From Ustilaginoidea virens (Eukaryota; Ascomycota; Sordariomycetes; Hypocreales; Clavicipitaceae), in contig NC_057316.1 in the NCBI RefSeq assembly GCF_000687475.1, positions 7,130,001 through 7,194,000 of the forward strand: 64,000 bases of DNA. Direction: 5' to 3'. Shown piece after piece: positions 55,252 through 64,000 of the stretch; the first letter of the stretch is position 1, and the number at the start of each line of letters is the position of its first letter. Under the pieces are notes generated by a model. That model was not told the DNA's origin and made no database searches. It saw only the letters and a program-made list of their open reading frames with translations. Position numbers and translations under genes: made by a program.

Positions 55252-56721
55252 ATGCCCTCTAGATCAGACATCACTTATTTTGGTGCAGGCCCAGCTCTCC
55301 TACCTACTGTCGTCCTCGAGGAAGCTGCCAAAGCTCTCCTGAACTATCATGATACCGGGCTGGGCATCGCCGAGCACTCTCATCGCTCCCAGCTAGCTAG
55401 CGATATAATCAATCAGACTAAAGCCGATCTGGCCTCCTGTCTTGATATCCCAGATAACTACGAGATACTCTTTATGCAAGGCGGCGGCACGGGACAGTTC
55501 GGTTGGTGCATCTCCCTTCCCCTCGCGGCCCTGACTTGAAAGCAGCATTACCAAGAGAGCCTTCCGAGACAATGCTTTCTTCAGCTCTTTATTCATCCTA
55601 AAGAGGAAAGACTGACACCAGGACGTCGCAGCTGCCACAGCGTACAACTTTGTCGGTGCTTGGGTTGCCCGCAAGTTGCAAGACATCGTTGGGGACATTG
55701 GGTGCGATCCCACGGACCCCAAGGCCATCGAGCAACTCAAGGAGGCCGTCGACAAGGATCTCAAGATCGACTACTTGATCACCGGCGGCTGGTCACATAA
55801 AGCGTCTGTGGAGGGCCAGCGGCTTTTTGGCTCAGACCATGTCAATATTGCGACAGACAGCCGCAAGACGAACGGCGGCAAGTTTGGCACCATTCCAGAT
55901 GAGAGCACCTGGAAGCTGTCCAAGGATCCTGCCTTGGTGTATTTTTGCGCAAATGAGACGGTTGACGGGGTTGAATTTCCTGATTTTCCCCAGTCTCTTC
56001 AGCCGGTGCCTGATGGAAAGGGACCAATCGTTGTCGCCGATATGAGTTCGAACATCCTCACCAAAAAGATTCCAATCAACAACTTCTCCGCCATCTTCTT
56101 TGGCGCCCAAAAGAACCTCGGCCCAACCGGTATCACTGTTGTGGTTATCAAGAAAAGCTTTTTACCGCCTGTTACATCCCAGCCTCCTTCGAGTCTCATG
56201 AGACAACTAGGTCTTCCTATTCCACCCATCATCTTCCAATACGAGACTATTGCAAAGAACAACAGTCTCTATAATACGTTGAGCATCTTCGAGTAAGTCC
56301 TAATTACAGTCGCGATTTACGATTCATAAATAGGTCTAATTATCTTATTAGTGTGTACATCATCGGCCAAGTTCTTGCAAAGTTCTTGCAAACATACCCC
56401 GACAAGGTTGAAGGACAACAAGCTGTATCCGAAAAGAAGGCCCAACTTATCTACGATGCCATTGAAGCTTTCCCCGAGATTTACAGGATCATCCCCAACA
56501 AGGCAGTACGGTCGCGTGTCAATATTTGCTTCAGGGTTACCAAGGGTGATGATATCGATGCTGCAGAGAGAGCCTTTCTAGAGGAGGGTCTTGCCCAAGG
56601 ACTGACTGGGTTAAAGGGACATCGTTCGCTTGGTGGAATTCGCGCAAGTAACTACAACTCTGTTCCTCTTGAGGGCGCAGAGAAGCTTGCGAAATTCATC
56701 CGCGCTTTCGCGATGTCGTAA
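55252..56721 (+). CDS. SER1: Phosphoserine aminotransferase
   Basis: PLP enzyme converting 3-phosphohydroxypyruvate and glutamate to phosphoserine, the second step of serine synthesis. Exons 55252-55501, 55632-56292 and 56352-56721 give 426 aa. The start MPSRSDITYFGAGPALLP is typical. GLGIAEHSHRS and FMQGGGTGQFAATAYNF are conserved; the acceptor at 55629-55631 was chosen because it preserves GQFAATAYN spacing. The PLP lysine lies in FFGAQKNLGPTG. The C-terminal RASNYNSVPLEGAEKLAKFI is conserved. The gene is less GC-rich at third positions than its neighbours to the left. Confidence 0.93.
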
Positions 56722-58386
56722 GAGCAGCTTGTCGGCAAAGCATAGTCGAAAATTCGGTTCCCAAGGCAGCGCCTGCTGGCACCGACCTCAACTATACCGG
56801 AGTGGACATGGAACAAGTCTACACAGAAATAATGCTTTTACTTCCCTTTTTTTTGGTGTAGGCCAATTTGACTTGAGAAGAAGCTGTACAGCAATCTCAC
56901 AAACGTTTCGGCCGTACTCCTTGTGATGGGTGGTAGCCGCAACAGTGCATAGACGGCGACAACACTACACTCGCAACAAGAGAAAACCACATATCTCTAC
57001 GTACGGAGAAGTCGTTTCTGCGGCAGTGGCAGAACTTCGAACATCTACGGCACAGTCGTAATAACTCACGTGACCCTTTATTGCTTAATGGCCATTCGAA
57101 CAATCGTAGCCTGGGTTGTTCTTCTTGTGCGGCTACCCTGCCAGAGTAGGAGTTGCTCGATGACGATTACTATATGGACTTTTAACGACGGAACAAGCTT
57201 CGGATACCAACGACCTCTGATATACATGGCCGACGAGGCGGGAACGGCGTTGCTATGCAGAACAATGGCGACCTGATCGGGGCACGGACGTGGTTTTGAG
57301 GGCTGTCTCAAGTGTAACATCAGCATTAATGGCGACCAAGAAGGCGAATTTCACATCCATGATACCGCAGGTGATTTGAGGCCAAGTAAATAAAACGGCC
57401 TGACGCCCAGGTCCAAGGTGTTTCTGTTGGAGCGCTTGACTAATACTGAAGCTTGTCTCGGAATGTAGGATGCTATGAAACGGGTTCCTGGAGCGAGAGA
57501 GAAATTGCCTGTGATTTGATACATGTTACTTATATGTACTACGTTGCCGATCGTCCCTCCCTCATCCGCCCCAGTACAATATCTATTGACCAAAGCCGTT
57601 TCAGTACCATGGGCTCCCAAAATTTTGGGAAAGGGCGGGAAAGAGATGCACCAGCCGACCAGACCATTCCAGATAAACTTGTCTTCATCACTCTCCCACC
57701 ACTGCTGTTTCCCTGTGCCGGATGATTTGCCATGAATCGGGGATTCCTTCATGGTCTGATATTTTCTATCGTGATCGAAAAGTGGCTACGTTCGGTTCCG
57801 AATCCTCTCCAGATCATTTCGCAGATCTCGGGATGTCGCAGAGTTAGGGGCATGACTTCCCTAACAGGTTTAACTCGTCAGCAGTCCAGTGAACCGTATT
57901 TGAGGTGTCTGGTCGGCATCCACGCCGAATGCAATGTGCCTTGCCCTGAGGGCAGCCTCAGTTCGCTGGAAGCCAAATCTTCCTCGAAAATGACTCAGTC
58001 CGCTCTTAATAGGGAATCCCTTGAGACTTGCTGGAATCACGTGCCGCTTCGATTTGATGCCCTTAATCAACTTGTTGACTGCTGAAGTTCGATCCTCAGG
58101 TTCGCGTCGTCCAAGGGTTTCCGAGTCACAATCCTCCGACTCGGAGAGCATTCTGAGGCTATCATTGAGGTTCTCCCTGCCCGCCGTCAAATTAAAGGCG
58201 GCGAGATTGTTCTAAAATTTAACGAGTGACGTCAAGTCATTACTAGCGGCAGGGTTGTATGACACGGTTAGAGCAGTATATTAGAACCCTGCTTTATACA
58301 TCTGCAGCTTAGCTCAATCAAGCCTTCTTCTTCCAACCCAATCAATCAATGCATCGCGCCCCGTAACACCTTGGCTGCTGTTTGCG
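56722..58386. other. Gene-poor convergent region next to the PKS
   Basis: About 1.7 kb between the 3' ends of SER1 and the PKS gene, visibly lower in GC than the left part. Apart from the orphan ORF at 57870-58209 I see nothing supported. Confidence 0.45.
57870..58209 (-). pseudogene. Orphan ORF or gene remnant
   Basis: An open segment on the minus strand starting after a TTTTAG acceptor-like site reads NNLAAFNLTAGRENLNDSL and continues for about 112 codons to TAA at 57870. It has balanced coding-like composition, with hydrophilic helices (TSAVNKLIKGIKSKRHVIP). No ATG or upstream exon is evident. I do not recognise it. It may be the last exon of a decayed gene or chance. Confidence 0.2.
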
Positions 58387-61300
58387 TCACGCCGCGCTGT
58401 TGCCGGCCCGCTGCTCCAGAATGTCTGCCGCCAGAGCGCGCAGACTCGCCGCCTGGATGATGGCACTCAGCTGCAACTCGACGCCCGTCTCCCTCCGGAC
58501 CCAATTCCGCAACTCGACCGACACCAGCGAGTCCAGGTTGTACGACGCCACCGGCGCATCTGCCTGCACCTCCTCGCGCTCCAGGATAGCCATGGCGGCC
58601 ACCTTTGTGATGAGCGCCTCGGTCAGGCCCTCCAGCGGGTTCTCCGCCGCCGTCCACGAGGTCGAGTAGACGTCCGCGCCCCCGCCCCGGCCGGACTTGT
58701 CCTTGAGCTTGTCGGCCTTGAGGCGCGCCATGGCGTGCACCGGGTGCAGGTACTCCCACGGTCCGTCGCGGATCCTCTTGCCGTCGAGGTACAGCTTGAA
58801 GAAGATGGACCGGCCGTTGTGGTAAAACACCGGCGACCTGCCAATGATGCCCTTGACAATGGTTCGGATGTTGGCCATTGTCAACGTGGCGCCGAGGCTT
58901 TGCTTCAGGGCGCTGCCGAGACTTCTGTCGGCGACGTAGCCGACGTCCAGCACCACGGGCAGGCAGATGGACACGGTGTGCTGGCCACGGGCATTGCGAT
59001 ACTGGGCGAAAGCGTCGTAGAATGCCTGTATTCCCGCGCCCCCCGGGTCCCCCAAAACGTCAGCATCTCGTCCGCAGTCTCGATACCCCCCGGAAACGGG
59101 AGGGAAAATCTCGTCGTCGTTGCCTTGGCGAGACTTACCGCTGTGCCGGCATAGATGGCTTGTCCGCCGTTCCCGCTCTCGCCGTTGAACGAGCCAAGGG
59201 CAATGAAAAAGTCAAGGTTATCAGGCATCAGCTCGTGCAGATTCCACGCGCCCTGCACTCGCGGCCCGGTGTTGATCTCCCAGTCCTCATATGTGGCGTT
59301 TTCGAGCAGTTTATCCTGTGAGCCTGACGGTCAGCGTCTTTCGTTTTACCACCGCCTTGTCCTCGTCATCTTGAACGAGGCGTCGACTTACGCTGAGAAG
59401 AAGCGCGCTGTGCACCACCCCGCGTACCGGGGGCAGGTCCTGAATGGATTCGACAACCTTGGCGAGGTCCTCGCGAGAGCCGATGTCGCAGGCCAGAGCT
59501 CGCACCGTGACGTCTGTCCCTTGGAACTTCTCCAGCATCCTCTGGACTTCCGAACCGGAAGCTCCACTGCGACCCAGCAAGACAACGTATCGGGCCCCGT
59601 TCTCGATCATCCAGTACGCCAGGTTGTTGCCGATACCTCGCGTGCCTCCCGTGATCAAGTACGTGGCGTCGGGCCTGAGCGAAAACGGCGCCGGCCGCAG
59701 TGCGCTCTCCGCCATGACATGCTCGTCCTTCCCAAGCGTGAGCACAATCTTCCCCATGCCATCGCCAGATCTGAGCTTGCGGAGACTCGAGGCAAACTGA
59801 GACACTGGCAGGACTGTCAGGGGCTTGATTGGGGTGATGACGCGACGTCCAAGCAACCGCACGACTTCGCCAAAGACTTCCTTTACCTCTTCCGGCTTGT
59901 GCTGGTACAGCCCGCGGAGATCGATGCTGCTGAACGAGACGTTCTTGTCAAACGTCTTCATGGGCAAGTGGTTGTTCTGAAAGGCGGCCTTTTTGTCGAT
60001 TTCTACAAACCGGCCGAATCGCGCGGCCAGCGCCCAGGTGTCGGCCAGGCGCTCCCCACCGAGGGAATTCACAATGACATCCGCTCCTCTCCCTTCTGTC
60101 GCGCAGAGAATCTCGTCCCTGAAGTGAGGTGTGCGGCTCGAGAAGATGTGATTGGCGGGTATGCCGAATGCCCTGTGCAGAAACTCCCTCTTCTCGCTTG
60201 TGCCAGCCGTGGCGAGCACTCGAGCGCCCAGGTGCTGCGCAATCGCAACGCACGCCTGGCCCACTGCTCCGGCCGCTGAGTGGACAAGCACCGTCTCGTT
60301 CTCCCGCAGACGAGCGGTGCGCATGAGTGCCAAAACTGCGAGGGAATACGCGAGCGGAATGCTGGCGGCGTCGGGGATGCTGAGGTGTGCCGGAACCCGG
60401 GCTGCATGCCAGGCCGGCATCCTCTTGTACGTCGAAAAGGCGCTGCCGTCCAATGACAGGAAAAAGACCCGGTCGCCGTCCTGCAGGTGCGCCACGCCCG
60501 AGCCCACCTTGATAACCTTGCCAGCGCCGTCGAATCCTGGCGGAGCCCAAGGAATAGCGCCGAGCACGAGATCAAGATCGCGGTGGCTCACGCCCACCGC
60601 CTCGACCTCGACAATGATGTCGTCTTCGCCAAGCTGCTGCTGCAGCAGGTTCTGCGTCCTGCGGAAGTAAATCGAGTCGGGGCTTCCCGAGACGTCCGTC
60701 GTCATCTCCAGGGCGCCGTCTCCCTCCCACATGTTTTGTTCCTTGCGGAAGGAAACTCCTTGCTCCGCGGCGAAACGCTCCTTGTAGTCCTTCAGCATCC
60801 GCATGCGAGGCAGGTGAACGGATCCGTTGTGCCATACAAAGTCCTGGTCCTCGGCGCGGGTCGCTTCAGGATCCAGTAACACGTCCACCAGTTTGACGAT
60901 GCCGGAGACGCCTCGACTCGTGTGCGGCACTTGGTCGAACAAGAGCAAGCTCTTCTCACCTTCTTCGATCCGCAGCGAGCGGAGCATTCCCTTGATGAAA
61001 CTGGTCTCGGGGACGCCGCCCTCGGGAATCACCCACAGCAACCCTTGGTTGTGCAGGAGCAAGCTCTGCAGGCTTTCAAACTTGTCAGGCGAGACGTCTC
61101 GTAGAAGCGTGTTTTGAGGCGCGTCGAGGACAATGTAGTACGAGTCGCTCGACGAGTCGATTTCGGCAAGGGGCTTCGTCTCGACCGGAAGCCCGAGACG
61201 CTCCGATATGGCATCTGCCACCGCCTGGGCGAACGCCACCTCGTCGTCGTCAATCAACGGCCCGCATACGGTGATGGGCCCCGGGTTGTCCTGGCGGGCA

Positions 61301-64000
61301 ACCTTTTTGGAACACATGACGCTCATCGTCTCACCCTTGGAGCCGGAGCCGACCTGGACGCAAGCGTCGACCCCCGAGAAACCGGTGTCCAGCAAGAGGC
61401 GGTTCCACACCTCTGTCGGCATCATGGGCCCTTCCTCCAGGTCGCGATAGTCGTCCTCGGCGTACCACCAGCCGGGGAGCAGCATGAACGGCACGAGCAC
61501 GACCGAATGGTGGTTTGCTTCCAGCACGACTAGCTTGCCCTTGGGCTTGAGCAGAAGCCTCAGGTTGTCCATGGTGGCGGCCATGTTTTTCGTAGCATGC
61601 AGCACGTTGGCGGCGATGACGACGTCAAACTCGTCAGCATCAAATCCCTGAGCCAGGGGGTCCTGGCTGATGTCGAGCTTCTTGTACGTGATGCGCGGGG
61701 ACCACCTGGCCAGCTTGTTCCGGGCATTCTCGAAAAACCCAGACGATATGTCGGTGAAGGTGTAGTTGAGGAACGCGCCCTGCTTTATCGTCCTTGACAA
61801 GGCCTCGAGGACAGGCAGCGTCGTGCCGGCGGTTCCCGCACCAATCTCCAGAATGCGCAGGTTTGGCTCGAGGTTGGAATAATCGAGCATCACGTCGCCG
61901 AGCACCGAGCTCAGCAGCTTGTTCCCCAAGTCTGCCTCGTAGTGACGTGTGAGCCGGCCGTCGGTGAGCATGATTTCAAGGGCTTCCACTTCTCCCCGCA
62001 AGATGGGCATGAGCCGCTCGCCCACGGCGCACAGCATCTCGCCCTGACCGTCCTGGCGTCGCACCTTTTCCAGCAGAGCCGTCGGCTCGGCATCAAACTC
62101 AATCTTGTGCCGGGAGACATATCTGGCTGCCCAGTTCACGAACCGCGACAGGTGAAAGGGCAACTCTGGGCGGCCGCCCTCGGCCATGACCTTGCACACT
62201 CGGTGAATATAGTACGAGGCGGCCGTTTCCAAATCCCGAATGCCCGCGACTTGTGCTTGGTCAAGCTGCCCAGGCGCAAACCTGCTGGAAACCTCGTCGG
62301 CCGGCATGAGATCGATTCTGGGCAGCAGTTCCCAGACCCAGTTGTCGGGGATTTCCGCCGCGGCGTCCCCGTCGTCCTCGTCGGCCGATCCGATGGTGCG
62401 GAAGGCGAGCGACTCCCACTCTGCTATGGGGGCGAGTGAGCGGCCGTCTCCCTGTCTTGCGAAGACGGCGACGCTGACTTGCATACGACCACCCTTGACG
62501 TCGTACTCCAGCAAACGCGTGACAATGTCGAAGCGCTGTTTCGGGTTGGCCGGGATGTTGTTGGAGATGCGGAAGCGGCTTATGTAGTTTGGCATTTGCG
62601 CCGGCCTTTTCCCGTCCTCCGTCTTCTGGAGGGGAGCGCCTCCTTGAAGAAAGCCGTCGATTGTTGGCGGGTCGACGGTGACGTGGGAGCCATAGGGGCC
62701 CGGTTGCCACTGGGCGGCACCGAGATCACGAAGCCGATGCTCCAACACGGTGTACCCGTGACCTTCGAAAAAGCGCACCGAGTTGCGGAACGTTGGGCCG
62801 TATCGCGTGGCCCTCACGCCGGCTTCCTCGTAGCTCCGGACAATGTCGTGCTCGATCAGGCTAGCGGTTGTGTCCACGTCACGCAAGCCAGCTTGTAGCG
62901 TCGGGGTTGCGGTCGTCATGTCTTCCATCTCGGGCTCTATCCGACCATACGCATGCACACTCCATCCCGTGGTCTCTGACCACGATGAGATTGCAAAGGA
63001 CCAAATCGTTGATGAGAAAGCGTCGGTGCCTATCGCCATTGGCCAAAGCCGTGTGACCAACTCCACCGTCTGTTCTTCCTCCATCTCCAGCCGTGCAACG
63101 ACGTGGAAATCCTGAATGAGGAGAGACGCCGCTGGAGCGGCCAAGGTCCGTCTGGCGGCCTCGATAGCGCAGGACATGTATCCCGTCATGGGGAAGATGA
63201 CGGCGCCAGCCACGACGTGATCCCGAATCCACGGCATTTCGTCGAGGGTGAAGACTTGTCTGTAAATCCGCTGGTTACCTCCCGTGGCAGCCATCTTTCT
63301 CCCGAGCAGAGGATGGAAGGGCTCTCCAGGGAAAAGCGCTTCGTGGGTGGCCCGAGGCCTGACCTCGTAGCTTACAGACTTGTCCCATGCGTAGGCCGGA
63401 AGACCGGTGACGACATGGGCGTTGTGCATATCTGTCTGGTTGACCTGGCCGAGCTGTATCGGAACACCTCCAATGTTGAAGAGGGATCCTGCGAGGTTCA
63501 TGAGGGAATCCATGGCATTGGATCCACGAAGAAGCGAGGCGAGATAGGTGAAGGACGAAGCGGCTGGCTGCCCTCGACTGGTCTGGACCGACTCGACGGT
63601 TTGCTTTATCGGATTCTTCAGAGCAGCATGCGGGCCGACTTCCAGGAGAATGCTCGGAACAGAATCTCTGGCCGCACCCCCTGTCGACGACTTGCCGCTC
63701 TTTGGGCTGAACATGGTTTGGATGGCGTCTGCAAACCTGACAGGCTGGACCAGGTTCCTGACCCAGTACGACGCGTCGAGGTTGTCGACGCCCGGCTCCA
63801 GCGCGCGTCCAGTAACAGCGGAGATGAAGACGGGGCGGGAATCACCCTCGTCCCCGTGAGCGCTCGGCGGTGAGTGTCCCTTCAGAGCAACGAACGGCTT
63901 GATGGCTCGCAGATAATAGTCGGCCACCTCCTCCATGTGCCGCGAGTGATACGCCACCTGTACTTTGAGCTTGCGGGCGAACAGGCCGCCCCGCTCCGCG
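58387..64000 (-). CDS. Highly reducing type I polyketide synthase, C-terminal part (N terminus beyond window)
   Basis: Iterative PKS that builds a reduced, probably C-methylated chain. Visible exons are 63999-59392, 59315-59139 and 59025-58387, introns 59316-59391 and 59026-59138; 1807 residues are seen. Order: end of the AT domain (VAYHSRHM); DH (HPLLGRKM, catalytic RDHVVAGAVIFPMTGY, acid VDPPTIDGFLQ); C-methyltransferase with intact SAM motif LEIGAGTAGTT (about residue 718); ER with LVHSAAGAVGQ (about 1243); KR with LITGGTRGIG (about 1451) and Tyr in GQAIYAGT; ACP with Ser in YNLDSLVSVEL (about 1760). No release domain follows, as usual for this class. All visible reductive domains look active. 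Ketosynthase and most of AT lie to the right. Confidence 0.95.

Noticed and set aside
57351..57752. 133-codon minus-strand ORF between SER1 and the PKS
   Set aside because: No recognisable motif, no splice support, and composition like the surrounding non-coding DNA.

Overview
This window reads as nuclear chromosomal DNA of a GC-rich filamentous ascomycete. Genes are split by short GT-AG introns (mostly 40-190 nt) with CTRAY-type branch points. The gene set (SIN3, TAF2, SWC3, TRAX, RCF1, RTC5, a highly reducing polyketide synthase) is fungal. Intergenic DNA carries the short ACCTAGGTAGGT-type palindromes I associate with Sordariomycetes, probably Hypocreales. The species is not determinable from sequence alone. 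I see no prokaryotic genes, CRISPR array, tRNA, rRNA or intact transposon.

Left third (1-24 kb): an uncharacterised protein cut by the window edge; GPI14 (GPI mannosyltransferase 1), which needs one extra base in a C8 tract to read through; a TRAX homologue with an 18-nt microexon; an alpha/beta-hydrolase-fold protein whose nucleophile position is Gly; a CCC1/VIT1-type iron transporter; a small two-helix membrane protein; a membrane-anchored ZZ-finger/EF-hand protein; RCF1; RTC5; an unresolved candidate gene; and SWC3.

Middle (24-41 kb): an ABHD12/BEM46-type serine hydrolase with an 8-nt microexon coding its HG motif, N-myristoyltransferase, a second serine hydrolase with polyglycine tracts, SWP1 (ribophorin II), a secreted glutaminyl cyclase of the M28 fold, and SIN3.

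Right third (41-64 kb): TAF2, SAS4, an IQ-motif IQM-like protein, YPT35 (PX domain), phosphoserine aminotransferase, then a 1.7 kb gene-poor stretch with one orphan ORF, and the C-terminal 1.8k residues of a highly reducing PKS (AT-DH-CMeT-ER-KR-ACP) running off the right edge. The PKS suggests a secondary-metabolite cluster beyond the window.

Themes: four chromatin or transcription regulators (SWC3, SIN3, TAF2, SAS4) and several protein-modification enzymes (GPI14, NMT, SWP1, glutaminyl cyclase) lie close together. RTC5, whose yeast homologue is N-myristoylated, has an MGxxxS N terminus and lies 8 kb from NMT. Many introns contain long homopolymers (T27-T40, C16-C29), nearly all pyrimidine on the sense strand. 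I found no convincing new multi-gene system. The strongest oddities are the microexons, the intronic homopolymers, the GPI14 frameshift, the nucleophile-less hydrolase and the orphan ORF beside the PKS.
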